A stretch of DNA of 64,000 nt from Hyphomicrobiales bacterium. GTDB lineage: Bacteria; Pseudomonadota; Alphaproteobacteria; Rhizobiales; Phreatobacteraceae. Below are positions 47,180 through 56,100 of the stretch, piece by piece. The notes beneath the pieces are model-generated. The model was given only the letters and a program-made list of their open reading frames with translations, ran no database searches and was not told the origin of the DNA. The position numbers were made by a program, and so were the translations under genes. Location: positions 1 to 64,000 of the forward strand of contig JAFKKV010000009.1 of the NCBI GenBank assembly GCA_017304475.1. Reading direction: 5' to 3'. Position 1 is the first letter of the stretch. Each line of letters opens with the position of its first letter.

Positions 47180-47857
47180 ATGGCTGAATTCGCGTTTCGA
47201 TGCGTTTGCGGTGAGCCCGGGCATCCTCCGGTGCTGGAGGAACAGCCATGGGCAAGGCTTGCCGGCTATTCCGACTTGGCGACGCAGTGGCATGCCTCGC
47301 AGGCCTCGGCCAGCCTCGGGCCCGGCCTGCCGGTCGCGCTGCTGGAGCAGCCGCCCACGGCCGGCGAACCCTATTACCTCAAGGTCGGCCAGCCCTTCGC
47401 CGCCCGCATCGGCGAGACCTTCCATTGCCTCTACGAACCGCCGCTGATCGCATTGAACGGCATCTATGAGGGTATCGACGCCGATATCCACGCGATCACC
47501 CTGGTGCGCTGCCGCCTGGTCGACGGCGCGCTGCTGAACGACCGGCAGGGGGTTGCGACCGTCGCCGTGGAGGCTGTGACGACCGTTCGCGACCTCCTGG
47601 ACGGGCCGGTGACGGATATGCCGCTTCCGGCCGGTTTCTGGGACTGCCTGCTGTTGCGCGACCGCGGAGTCGAGCGCGAAGGTCCCTTCGTCTGCATGAC
47701 GAGCAGCCTGGAAGGCGACGAAGGCGGCTGGGCCGTCTTCCATGACGGTCCCGCGGGCATCGACCTGTTGCTCTATGCGAGCTGGGGCCATCACCACGAC
47801 CATGTCTGGGCCGGGCGGCTGCGCATGCCGCCGGATACGCGCCTGGATCAGGACTGA
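47180..47857 (+). CDS. Unrecognised 225-residue protein
   Basis: No family recognised. The N-terminus FRCVCGEPGHPPVLEEQPWARL carries a CxC and His that could bind metal; the C-terminal SWGHHHDHVWAGRLRMPPD has a His cluster. No signal peptide. It follows the YbaY-META gene by 48 bp on the same strand. Confidence 0.6.
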   Translation: MAEFAFRCVCGEPGHPPVLEEQPWARLAGYSDLATQWHASQASASLGPGLPVALLEQPPTAGEPYYLKVGQPFAARIGETFHCLYEPPLIALNGIYEGIDADIHAITLVRCRLVDGALLNDRQGVATVAVEAVTTVRDLLDGPVTDMPLPAGFWDCLLLRDRGVEREGPFVCMTSSLEGDEGGWAVFHDGPAGIDLLLYASWGHHHDHVWAGRLRMPPDTRLDQD

Positions 47858-47881
47858 GGTCCTGCCGTCCGGCCACCGGCC

Positions 47882-47965
47882 TCAGGGATGCAGCGGCACG
47901 ACATAGGCGGCCACGAAGGCGGCCAGCATGATGAAGGCGATGAATGCGGGGTCGATGCGCGCCAT
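47882..47965 (-). CDS. 27-residue single-helix membrane protein
   Basis: Read directly on the minus strand: a 28-codon ORF beginning MARIDPAFIAFIMLAAFVAA and ending with PLHP, one membrane helix, with a GGAGGG ribosome site directly before the ATG. Located in a 230-bp gap between two plus-strand genes. The strong ribosome site is the main evidence. Confidence 0.6.
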   Translation of the reverse strand: MARIDPAFIAFIMLAAFVAAYVVPLHP

Positions 47966-48088
47966 GGGTCCCTCCATTGACGGCTCAACACGGCGGACGC
48001 GCTTCGGTTCCACCGCGACGGATGTCGCAGCCGGGCGCTCGACTTTTCCAGCCGGTGCGGCAGGATCGGCGAGAACCGGGAGACATGG

Positions 48089-48346
48089 ATGACCAGCTTC
48101 GATCACGCGGGACGGCGCTACGAGATCAGCGAGATCTATCGCCTCGACCTCGGCGCCTATGCGATCGAACTCACCGACCTCACGGCCGATCCACCCGATA
48201 TCGTGGCGAATGTCCGTTGCTTCGAGAGGTCGAGCCAGCTGATGGTGGCGGCGCATCCGCCCGTTGCCGCCGAACTCATCGAGCGCCTGATCGCCATCGC
48301 CCGCGAGCGGCTGCCGCATTGGGAGAAGAATTGGGATCGCGAGTAA
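48089..48346 (+). CDS. Small protein of unknown function
   Basis: 85 residues, ATG 48089 after GGGAGACATGG. Beta-strand N-half (YEISEIYRLDLGAYAIELTD) and a helical C-half (AAELIERLIAIARERLPHWE). No family recognised. Confidence 0.55.
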   Translation: MTSFDHAGRRYEISEIYRLDLGAYAIELTDLTADPPDIVANVRCFERSSQLMVAAHPPVAAELIERLIAIARERLPHWEKNWDRE

Positions 48347-48499
48347 AGATCGAAACTCGCAGCCAAAGCTCCCGCGCGGACGGTCGGCCATATGCACCTT
48401 GCGCTTACCGATGGCCTGTAAACTTGCCGTACGCGCCGGATGAGGGTGGACCGGCGCGGCGATGGCAACCGGATCCCGGCCAATACGGCGAGACAGCCA

Positions 48500-49075
48500 A
48501 TGATCATCGAAAGAGCGACGGGTGGGATCGTGAACGTCGCAGGCCGACCTGATCTCTCCCATCAACGCAGCAGCATTCTCATCTCCCGATCAAGACTTTG
48601 GATCGCTCGAGAGCCGGAAGACCCCGATTTCCACGGCACGACCTGGGACGGCGCCCGCTTCCAGATCCTGCTGCCCGAAGCCCTGATTTGGGATGCCATC
48701 TGGTCATCCGAAACCATGATGTTCACCTTCCAGGGCGACGGCATGGGAACCATGGACGAGCTAAGTGGCTATCCGACCCTCGACTATGGGACGATGTCCC
48801 GCAAGGTCGACGAACTCGCGTGGATCATAAGCCTTTCGCCTGCCGGCATTCGCCTGAGCCAGGACGGCCGTCTGGGCGACCCCATTCAAGAGACATGGCG
48901 GGAGGGGATTCCGGCAGATCATCGGCTGACGCGAGAATTCCGCATCGCCTTTACGATCCCCTTCCCCCGGATGGCCGAAGTCTTCCGGCATCTCCAAACG
49001 GATCACGCCGCTTTGGCTCAGATTCACAAACACCTTGAAAAGCGGTTCGGCATCACGATGGCGGCGCCGGATTAA
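48500..49075 (+). CDS. Unrecognised 191-residue protein
   Basis: ATG 48500 is the first Met that removes a GC-rich non-coding-looking N-terminus (frame opens 48440); ribosome site weak. Mixed alpha/beta, soluble (FQILLPEALIWDAIWSS; FRIAFTIPFPRMAEVFRHLQ). No family recognised; composition slightly less GC-rich than neighbours. Confidence 0.55.
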   Translation: MIIERATGGIVNVAGRPDLSHQRSSILISRSRLWIAREPEDPDFHGTTWDGARFQILLPEALIWDAIWSSETMMFTFQGDGMGTMDELSGYPTLDYGTMSRKVDELAWIISLSPAGIRLSQDGRLGDPIQETWREGIPADHRLTREFRIAFTIPFPRMAEVFRHLQTDHAALAQIHKHLEKRFGITMAAPD

Positions 49076-49234
49076 CCCGGCGATCGCTGCCGGACGACGG
49101 GGGACCGTGCGCTTTTCCGGCCCCACGAGACTACGGCGTCAAACCTCAGGCCTAACGCCCGCCCCTCGGCAACCGGAAAAACCTTGCACGCCAGGGGGCC
49201 TGGAAGCATGGGCGGGCCCATCCAGGCAAGCGCC

Positions 49235-49486
49235 TCACCCGCGCAAATGCCACCAGCGTCGGCCGAAACGCTCATCATAGGAGAGGCGATCGATCTGCTC
49301 GCTCCGGAGCCAGACCCGCAACGTCCATGCCAGCGTTCCGAATGCGAGCACCAGCACCAGCAGAGCCATGGCCGGATGCGGTTCCCCAACCAAACCCAGC
49401 GGCGCCGAGAAGAGAGCCAAGACCAGCGGCGCCATCATCACGACGACGTAAATCTTGATGAGGGGTGACCTGATCAACGGGCGCAT
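49235..49486 (-). CDS. Small two-helix membrane protein
   Basis: 83 residues from ATG 49486 (weak ribosome site; the frame extends to 49681). Two hydrophobic segments (IYVVVMMAPLVLALFSAPLG and AMALLVLVLAFGTLAWTL) followed by a charged tail ending RFGRRWWHLRG. No family recognised. Confidence 0.5.
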   Translation of the reverse strand: MRPLIRSPLIKIYVVVMMAPLVLALFSAPLGLVGEPHPAMALLVLVLAFGTLAWTLRVWLRSEQIDRLSYDERFGRRWWHLRG

Positions 49487-49748
49487 GCCGCATGGTCTAG
49501 CTGGAGCCGCGCAAACCCGACAAGGAAATGCCGTCATCGGGGTTGCCAAAGCTGGATGCAGGCATCCTGCAGGCGGGACGACGAACCGAGCGATTCCGTC
49601 CCTTGAGCGCATACGCCCCCTCAACCTGCTCCGAGAATTACGTCGACACGTCCCTATTCCTCCTTTTCGCCTGTGGTGCATTGCCCCCGCAAAGCGGTTG
49701 GCTCCAAGTGACGAGAAAAAGGGGAACAGGTTCTGCCCCGGCTAAACC

Positions 49749-50159
49749 CTACCGAACCATCGGCGATATGAGTTCGGGATGTCGCCGCCTGAAACGATCG
49801 CCATAGGTAAACAGCGCAAGCTGGGTTTCCTCGCAAAGCCGCGCCCGCTCTTGCGCGCCCAGCTGCTGCCACATCTCGGCCGCGCCGCCCGCGATCTGAT
49901 AGAACAACCGCCAATATTCCAGCTGTTCCTCCTCCGTCAGCGACGCGAACTGCAAACGTGAAATCCCCTCGGCCACGGGTTGCCAGCTGAGGGTGCGTTT
50001 GCAGATGGCCACGTAATGCGCCCTCTGCGCCGCGAATTTCGCCGCCTCGGGGATCGAGGCGGGGCCCAGCATCGGCCGCTCCTGTTCAGGGGGTGTCTGG
50101 CCCCAGGCGCAGGGCGCCCAGGCAATCAACGCAGCGACCAACAAACCCCGCAGGCTCAT
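49749..50159 (-). CDS. Unknown secreted or periplasmic protein
   Basis: 136 residues from ATG 50159 (GGGGAG upstream; an ATG at 50183 is less likely). Clear signal peptide, LRGLLVAALIAWAPCAWGQ. The mature part is helical and charged (AKFAAQRAHYVAICKRTL; LEYWRLFYQIAGGAAEMWQQ), with two Cys. No family recognised. Confidence 0.65.
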   Translation of the reverse strand: MSLRGLLVAALIAWAPCAWGQTPPEQERPMLGPASIPEAAKFAAQRAHYVAICKRTLSWQPVAEGISRLQFASLTEEEQLEYWRLFYQIAGGAAEMWQQLGAQERARLCEETQLALFTYGDRFRRRHPELISPMVR

Positions 50160-50179
50160 GTCCTGGCTCCCCGCCCTCT

Positions 50180-50439
50180 TCACCGGGCCATTTCCGCCCG
50201 AAGCGCTTCGGTCTCCGGCGTGCCGTTGTAGCCGATCAGTTCGGCGTCGTCCCAGGTGCTGGCCGCAATGCGCCTGAGGATGATCGTCGCGGGGCTCCCG
50301 CCGAGGCCGAAGTCCGATCGCTCGAGGCCCCTTGGGCGATTGCCTCCTGGACAGTGTCGCTGGCAGGGATCGTGGGGGCTGCCCTCATAGCCCGGCGGCT
50401 GATTTCCCGGTCAAACCATTTGAGGCGATCGGAGGCCAT
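50180..50439 (-). pseudogene. Possible small gene broken by a frameshift
   Basis: One minus-strand frame reads MASDRLKWFDREISRRAM... from 50439 with coding-like character for ~45 codons, after which a neighbouring frame continues coding-like (ATIILRRIAASTWDDAEL ... ALRAEMAR) to a TGA at 50180. No single frame spans both with a start. It may be a true frameshift, a sequencing error, or chance in GC-rich DNA. Confidence 0.35.
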
Positions 50440-50507
50440 GCATCTCGGCCATGACACGCGCAACCCGCTGATGCCGCTCAAGTCTCTGATCTTCAAAGCA
50501 GGAAAAC

Positions 50508-50582
<75 letters not shown>

Positions 50583-50724
50583 CGAACCAGGCGCCCGGGT
50601 CGCTCAAAAGCGGCCCCCGACGATCGGGACGCTTCCCTGCCACAGGGCAACGGGGGATGCAAGAGGCTCGGCGCGTCTTTAGCGGTTGGCAGCGCGCGAC
50701 GCTGTGGAGATAATCGCCGGCACG

Positions 50725-50916
50725 ATGACCGACGAGATCCTGAAACCGGGCGAACAGCCGCCCGCCCCAACCAAGCCGGCCCAGCCGGCCGGCCGCGATC
50801 CGCGCGCGGAAAGGCTGGCGGCGCAGCTGAAAGCCAATCTGAAGCGGCGCAAGGCGCAGGCCCGTGGCCGGGCGGAGGCTGGCGCGAAGGCAGAGCCGGC
50901 CGACGACCAGGACTGA
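50725..50916 (+). CDS. Small charged conserved protein
   Basis: 63 residues from ATG 50725. Lys/Arg/Ala-rich with a predicted helix ([20 protein letters not shown]) and acidic tail; similar short proteins occur near murA in Hyphomicrobiales as far as I recall. Ribosome site not evident; a longer frame starts 50686. Function unknown. Confidence 0.5.
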   Translation: MTDEILKPGEQPPAPTKPAQPAGRDPRAERLAAQLKANLKRRKAQARGRAEAGAKAEPADDQD

Positions 50917-51160
50917 TTCGCCGCATGGCGCGCATGCGGCCGTGCATGGCGGGCAGCCAAGCGGGGCCACAACCGGTGCCGCCACGCGGCCGCCGGGTTC
51001 CCTTCCTTGTTTCGCCCTGTTTGGTCGGCTAGACCGGTGCCAGACGGCGGCGACCTCCTGGATCACGATTCCAGGGATTCGCGCGGGCGCTCTGCTGACC
51101 GGCCCATCCCGCGCCGCTCAGCCGCATCGGCATTCCCTTAAAGCCCTCGAGGAGTTCGGC

Positions 51161-52450
51161 ATGGATCGCATCCGCATCACCGGCGGCCGCCCCCTTCACG
51201 GGACGATCCCGATCTCCGGCGCCAAGAACGCCGCGCTGCCGCTGATGATCGCCTCGCTCCTGACCGAGGACGAGCTGACGCTGACCAATGTGCCCAGGCT
51301 CTCGGACGTCTCGAACCTGGCGCGTATCCTGGGCAATCACGGCGTCGACGTGACCATTGCCGGCAAGCGCTCGGGCGACGACGTGCTGATGGGCCAGACG
51401 GTCCGGCTCAATGCCCGCTCCATCGTCGACACCACAGCGCCCTATGAACTCGTCTCCACCATGCGCGCCAGCTTCTGGGTGATCGCGCCGCTGGTCGCCC
51501 GCATGGGCGTCGCCAAGGTATCGCTGCCGGGCGGCTGCGCCATCGGCACCCGGCCGGTCGACCTCCTGCTGCAGGCGCTGGAACAGCTCGGCGCGCAGAT
51601 CGAGATCGATGCCGGCTATGCGGTGGTCAAGGCGCCCAAGGGCCTGAAGGGCGCCGAGATCGATTTCGGCAAGGTCACCGTCGGCGGCACCCATGTCGCC
51701 CTGATGGCGGCCTCGCTCGCCGACGGCACCACGGTCATCCACAATGCCGCGCGCGAGCCCGAGATCGTCGATCTCGCGGAATGCCTGATCAAGATGGGCG
51801 CCAAGATCAAGGGAGTGGGCACCGACACGCTGGAGATCACCGGCGTGACCCGGCTGAAGGGCACTCACCACGCCGTGGTCGCCGACCGCATCGAGACCGG
51901 CACCTATGCCATGTGCGTGGCGATGACCGGCGGCGACATCCTGCTGGAAGGCGCCCGGCCGGAGCTCCTGCAATCGGCCCTCGACGTGCTGGTCGAGGCC
52001 GGCGTCGAGATCAACGCCACCAATGAAGGCATCCGGGTCAAGCGCAACGGCCACGGCCTGGCGCCGGTCTCGGTGACGACAGACCCCTTCCCGGGTTTCC
52101 CGACCGACCTGCAGGCCCAGCTGATGGGCCTGATGACGCGCGCCAAGGGCACCTCGAAGATCACCGAGACGATCTTCGAGAACCGCTTCATGCATGTGCA
52201 GGAGCTCGCGCGCCTCGGCGCCCATATCCACCTGGACGGGCAGACCGCCACCATCGAGGGCGTCGACACGCTGAAGGGCGCCCCGGTCATGGCGACTGAC
52301 CTGCGCGCCTCCGTCTCGCTGGTGATCGCGGCGCTGGCCGCCCAGGGCGAGACCATGGTCAACCGGGTCTATCATCTCGATCGCGGCTTCGAACGGCTGG
52401 AAACCAAGCTCGCCGCCTGCGGCGCCCAGATCGAGCGCATTTCCGGCTGA
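51161..52450 (+). CDS. murA: UDP-N-acetylglucosamine 1-carboxyvinyltransferase
   Basis: 429 residues from ATG 51161 with GAGGAG upstream. Substrate Lys22 in [10 protein letters not shown] and active-site Cys126 in [14 protein letters not shown] (the Cys form sensitive to fosfomycin) are present. MurA transfers enolpyruvate from PEP to UDP-GlcNAc, the first committed step of peptidoglycan synthesis, in the cytosol. Confidence 0.97.
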   Translation: MDRIRITGGRPLHGTIPISGAKNAALPLMIASLLTEDELTLTNVPRLSDVSNLARILGNHGVDVTIAGKRSGDDVLMGQTVRLNARSIVDTTAPYELVSTMRASFWVIAPLVARMGVAKVSLPGGCAIGTRPVDLLLQALEQLGAQIEIDAGYAVVKAPKGLKGAEIDFGKVTVGGTHVALMAASLADGTTVIHNAAREPEIVDLAECLIKMGAKIKGVGTDTLEITGVTRLKGTHHAVVADRIETGTYAMCVAMTGGDILLEGARPELLQSALDVLVEAGVEINATNEGIRVKRNGHGLAPVSVTTDPFPGFPTDLQAQLMGLMTRAKGTSKITETIFENRFMHVQELARLGAHIHLDGQTATIEGVDTLKGAPVMATDLRASVSLVIAALAAQGETMVNRVYHLDRGFERLETKLAACGAQIERISG

Positions 52451-52561
52451 GCAGCGGACCCGGCGGATTCGCCGGGGCTACGGCACGATTGGGAAAGCAT
52501 TTGCTGCTAGACGGGCCGATGCCGGTCGGCATTTCGGCCGGCCGAAGGCAGGAGAGGTTGC

Positions 52562-52864
52562 TTGCCCAAAGCGGGTCCAGCCCGAGCCGAGCGTTCACGG
52601 CCGCGCGCCGGCGAGCATGAGCCGCGCCAGGCCCGGCGCAAGGATCTGCGCTATCGCGTCGCGATCGAGACGATCGAGGACGGCCAACGCAGCCCCTGCC
52701 TGATCCAGGACATCTCGGAAACCGGCGCCCGGCTCCGGCTGGACGACGACGTGGCGCTGCCCGAGCGGTTTCTGCTGCGGCTCGCCGAGAACCGGCCACA
52801 GAGCCGGCTGTGCCGGCTGGTCTGGCGCGACGGCCCGGCCCTCGGCGTGGCCTTTATCGACTGA
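52562..52864 (+). CDS. PilZ-domain protein
   Basis: 100 residues from TTG 52562 (AGGAGAGG upstream). The PilZ signature is present: the RRKDLRYRV (RxxxR) turn at ~25 and DISETGARLRL. PilZ domains bind cyclic di-GMP. The short single-domain form acts as an adaptor; partner unknown. Located 111 bp after murA on the same strand. Confidence 0.85.
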   Translation: MPKAGPARAERSRPRAGEHEPRQARRKDLRYRVAIETIEDGQRSPCLIQDISETGARLRLDDDVALPERFLLRLAENRPQSRLCRLVWRDGPALGVAFID

Positions 52865-53083
52865 TCGCCGAGAGCAGCGCAGGACCGGGCAGCGCAGGAC
52901 TGGCACGCCGCGCGCCTCAGCCGACGCAGGACTGAAGCGTCCGGAAATCGCCCCGCTGCCGGAACTGACCCGGCCACCCCCCGTTTCATCTCTATCCCGA
53001 CGTGCAGACAGGCTTTCGGGCCGGCGCCCTGTCCAGGCGCCTGCGCGCACGGGTCTCGTTTTTCGACGATCAAGGAGATCACA

Positions 53084-53623
53084 ATGATCAGGAACAGTTT
53101 GGCTATCGCCTCGGTCGTTGCCGCGCTGACCGGCGCGGCCATGGCCCAGACCGCGCCGCAGACGGCGCCCCAGGCCCCCGCGCAGACCGCCCCGGCGATG
53201 CGTCAGGCGCCAAGCTCGCTGGCGCCCAACGAGTTCACCACCCGCAGCCTGGTCGGCATGACCGTCTATGCGCCAAAGCCGGCCAATGCGGCCACCAGAA
53301 GCGCCGATCCGGCGACCACGGCCAGCACCATGCCGGCACCGTCGGCGGCGCCGGCAGCGATGGACGACGCCCAGTGGCGTGTCATGCGCGAACGCCATGA
53401 CAATATCGGCGAGGTCAATTCGCTGGTGCTGACCAGCGACGGCCGCGTCAAGCAGGTAGTGCTGGGCGTCGGCGGCTTCCTCGGCATCGGCGAGAAGTCG
53501 GTCGCCATCGACTGGCATGACCTCAGGCTGATTCGCGATTCGAACGGCAAGATGTCGGCGATCGTGATGCGCACCAAGGAACAGCTGAACGCCATGCCGA
53601 ATTTCGTCGAGCCGCGAACCTGA
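53084..53623 (+). CDS. PRC-barrel domain periplasmic protein
   Basis: 179 residues, ATG 53084 after AAGGAG. Signal peptide (LAIASVVAALTGAAMAQ), a Pro/Ala/Gln/Thr-rich spacer, then a PRC-barrel (GEVNSLVLTSDGRVKQVVLGVGGFLGIGEKSVAI). PRC-barrel proteins of this kind are widespread in Hyphomicrobiales; function not assigned. A rho-independent terminator follows at 53671. Confidence 0.85.
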   Translation: MIRNSLAIASVVAALTGAAMAQTAPQTAPQAPAQTAPAMRQAPSSLAPNEFTTRSLVGMTVYAPKPANAATRSADPATTASTMPAPSAAPAAMDDAQWRVMRERHDNIGEVNSLVLTSDGRVKQVVLGVGGFLGIGEKSVAIDWHDLRLIRDSNGKMSAIVMRTKEQLNAMPNFVEPRT

Positions 53624-53670
53624 CGATTCGCGCCGGGCGATTCGTCTCCCGGCCCGCCTTGACGATATCA

Positions 53671-53703
53671 GGCCCGCGTCGAGCCCTCGGCGCGGGCCTT
53701 TTT
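53671..53703 (+). terminator. Rho-independent terminator after the PRC-barrel gene
   Basis: GGCCCGCG (53671-53678) and CGCGGGCC (53691-53698) form an 8-bp GC stem with a 12-base loop, followed by TTTTT (53699-53703). Confidence 0.85.
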
Positions 53704-53721
53704 CGCGCGGTTTGGCTGCCC

Positions 53722-53762
53722 GAAAAAGAAAACGCCCGCCCCTTGGATCCAAGGGACGGGCG
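53722..53762 (-). terminator. Rho-independent terminator after tRNA-Leu
   Basis: On the minus strand CGCCCGTCCCTTGGATCC and its partner form a stem around 53733-53762, followed by a T-rich run (53722-53732). It ends ~10 bp after the tRNA-Leu 3' end. Confidence 0.8.
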
Positions 53763-53771
53763 CTTGAGAAT

Positions 53772-53856
53772 TGGTGCCCAGAAAAGGACTCGAACCTTCA
53801 CACCTTGCGGTACACGGACCTGAACCGTGCGCGTCTACCAATTCCGCCATCTGGGC
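53772..53856 (-). tRNA. tRNA-Leu (CAG)
   Basis: Eighty-five nucleotides on the minus strand. Acceptor GCCCAGA pairs with TCTGGGC; anticodon stem CACGG/CCGTG encloses TTCAGGT (anticodon CAG); the long variable arm marks tRNA-Leu class II; T-arm contains GGTTCGAGTCC; CCA encoded at 53772-53774. Divergent from truB across 53857-53912. Confidence 0.95.
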
Positions 53857-53912
53857 GAGGCGCGTGTCATAGCGACGCCAGGGCGGCACGTCAACGCACG
53901 CGTGAAAGTTAT

Positions 53913-54836
53913 TCACGCCTGGAAAACAAAGACCCGCTTCGGCACGAGTTCGCCGCGCTCGACTTCGCAGACGGCGATCGGGTCGCCGCCGGCCGAAACC
54001 CATACGGTGCCGCCGACCGGCGCGTCGCGGCCACGCACGATGGCGCTCTGGCCGCGCACCAGGCGTGCCGCGACGTCACGGGTGACCTGCACCTCCGGAA
54101 CCTCGGCGAGCGCCGCCTCGACCGGCAGCAGGGCATCGTCGAGCGTCTGGCTGGCGATCTTGCCGTCCAGCAATTCGCGCAGCTCTTCGAGCGTCACCGT
54201 GTCGTTCTCACCGAAGGGGCCGACGCGGGTGCGGCGCAGCGCCGTGACATGGCCGAGGCATTGCAGGTCGCGGCCGATATCGCGCGCGATCGCCCGGACA
54301 TAGGTGCCCTTGCCGCATTCGGCCTCGAATTCGGCCGCGGTCTCGGAAAACGACACCAGGGTCAGGCTGTCGATGCTGATCGGCCGGGCCGCAAGGTTCA
54401 CCTCCTCGCCGTCGCGGGCGAGATCATAGGCCCGCTCGCCATCGACCTTGATCGCCGAGAATTTCGGCGGCACCTGCATGATCGTGCCGGTATAGCGCGG
54501 CAGCAGCGCCTCCACGGCCTCGCGGCTGGGGCGCAGGTCCGAGCGCGCCGTCACCTCGCCCTCGGTGTCGTCGGTGGCGGTCTCAGAGCCCCAGGTCACC
54601 GTGAAGCGATAGGTCTTGCGGCCGTCCATGACGAAGGGCACGGTCTTGGTGGCTTCGCCCAGCGCGATCGGCAGCAGGCCCGAGGCGAGCGGATCGAGCG
54701 TGCCGGCATGGCCGCCCTTCTTGGCGTTGAACAGGCGCCGCACGGCCGAGACCGCATGGGTCGAGGTCTGGCCGAGATCCTTGTCGAGCACGATCCAGCC
54801 GTGCACGTCGATCTTCTTCGAACGGGGCTGGTTCAT
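53913..54836 (-). CDS. truB: tRNA pseudouridine(55) synthase
   Basis: 307 residues from ATG 54836, which overlaps the rbfA stop (ATGA). A longer open frame to 55574 is a shadow of rbfA and murU. Catalytic Asp48 in [13 protein letters not shown], the KxYxF segment ([10 protein letters not shown]) and the [15 protein letters not shown] motif are intact. TruB makes pseudouridine 55 in the T-loop of tRNAs. Confidence 0.96.
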   Translation of the reverse strand: MNQPRSKKIDVHGWIVLDKDLGQTSTHAVSAVRRLFNAKKGGHAGTLDPLASGLLPIALGEATKTVPFVMDGRKTYRFTVTWGSETATDDTEGEVTARSDLRPSREAVEALLPRYTGTIMQVPPKFSAIKVDGERAYDLARDGEEVNLAARPISIDSLTLVSFSETAAEFEAECGKGTYVRAIARDIGRDLQCLGHVTALRRTRVGPFGENDTVTLEELRELLDGKIASQTLDDALLPVEAALAEVPEVQVTRDVAARLVRGQSAIVRGRDAPVGGTVWVSAGGDPIAVCEVERGELVPKRVFVFQA

Positions 54837-55273
54837 CGTTCGCCCTCCTCGTCGGCTGCGCCATCCTGACCGTCCGGATCCCGGCCGTCGAGATCGCGGC
54901 GCACCGCCTCGCTGTCGAGCAGGCGGTCGATGCGCGAGCCTTCGTCGAAGGATTCGTCGATGCGGAAGCGCAGGTCGGGTGCGTATTTCAGATTGGTGCG
55001 ATGGGCGAGCTCGCCGCGCAGATAGCGCTTGTTCTGGGCCAGCGCCTGGATCACCGCTTCCTTGTCCTTGCCGCCGAGCGGCATGATGAAGCAGGTGGCG
55101 ATCTTCAGGTCCGGCGACATCTTCACCTCGGGCACGGTGACGACATGCTTGGCCAGAACGGGATCGTGGATTTCGCCGCGCGACAGCACCTCGGCCAACG
55201 CATGGCGCATCAGCTCGCCGACGCGCAATTGCCTTTGCGACGGGCCGGAGCCCGTTTCGAAACGTTTCGCCAT
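54833..55273 (-). CDS. rbfA: Ribosome-binding factor A
   Basis: 146 residues from ATG 55273 (GAAGGA upstream), not the Met at 55333. The RbfA KH-like fold shows [36 protein letters not shown] and [19 protein letters not shown], with an acidic C-terminal tail. RbfA matures the 30S subunit. rbfA-truB is a classic pair. Confidence 0.95.
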   Translation of the reverse strand: MAKRFETGSGPSQRQLRVGELMRHALAEVLSRGEIHDPVLAKHVVTVPEVKMSPDLKIATCFIMPLGGKDKEAVIQALAQNKRYLRGELAHRTNLKYAPDLRFRIDESFDEGSRIDRLLDSEAVRRDLDGRDPDGQDGAADEEGER

Positions 55274-55371
55274 GAATGATCCTTCTCCCGGGCTCGGACC
55301 GGGGAATGAAAAAAAGGAGGCGGCCGAATACACCCGGCGGCGGCCGAAGGGAAGCCTCTTCGCCGTCGGCG

Positions 55372-56100
55372 TCAGTTTGCCGCTGCGAGCGCCGCCTCGG
55401 CCTGGCCGATCGCCGCGGGCGTGCCGACATGCAGCCAGAGCCCGTCGAGCGGCAGGCCGAACAGCCGGCCCCGGGCGATCGAGGCGTCCCAGAGCGCGTT
55501 GAGCGAAAAGATCTCGCCCGGCTGGCGGCCGGCGAAATCGGCGGCCTGCATGATCGCCGCGCCCGCATAGGCATAGGGCGCCGCCGGGCGCTTGCCGCGG
55601 CGCGTCAGCCGCCCCTCGTCATCGCGGAAGAAATCACCCGGCCCGTCGAAGCCGACGCTGCCGGCGAGCGGCGCCAGCAGCAGGAGGGTGTCCATCCGGG
55701 CGGGGTCGAAGGCCTCGATCAGCCTGACGACATTGGGGGTCGCCCGGTCGGTCCAGAAACTGTCGGCATTGCGGATGACGAAGCTTTCGCCGAGCCGCGG
55801 CAGGGCCTTGGCGACGCCGCCGCCGGAATCGAGCAGCATGGCGCGCTCGTCGGAGATGACGATCGACGGCTTGCGCCGCTGGCCGACCGCCGCCTCGATC
55901 TGATCGGCGAGATGATGGACATTGACCACGGCGGTCTCGATGCCGGCATCGGCGAGCGGATCCAGCACGTGGTCGAGCATGGTCTTGCCGGCGACCGCGA
56001 CCAGCGGCTTGGGGATGCGGTCGGTGATCGGGCGCATGCGCGAGCCGAGGCCGGCGGCCAGCACCATGGCGGTCCTGACGGCGTGCGCGGCCTCGCTCAC
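55372..56100 (-). CDS. MurU-like N-acetylmuramate-1-phosphate uridylyltransferase
   Basis: 242 residues. Nucleotidyltransferase signature [21 protein letters not shown] near the start and catalytic Asp in [10 protein letters not shown]. In the Pseudomonas cell-wall recycling pathway MurU turns MurNAc-1-P into UDP-MurNAc downstream of the kinase AmgK. It overlaps the upstream TsaE-AmgK gene by 4 bp (56097-56100). Confidence 0.88.
   Translation of the reverse strand: MSEAAHAVRTAMVLAAGLGSRMRPITDRIPKPLVAVAGKTMLDHVLDPLADAGIETAVVNVHHLADQIEAAVGQRRKPSIVISDERAMLLDSGGGVAKALPRLGESFVIRNADSFWTDRATPNVVRLIEAFDPARMDTLLLLAPLAGSVGFDGPGDFFRDDEGRLTRRGKRPAAPYAYAGAAIMQAADFAGRQPGEIFSLNALWDASIARGRLFGLPLDGLWLHVGTPAAIGQAEAALAAAN

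Noticed and set aside
53913..55574. Apparent 553-residue TruB with a long N-terminal extension
   Set aside because: The extension is an out-of-frame read through rbfA and the murU 3' end; the real truB start is at 54836 with an ATGA overlap.
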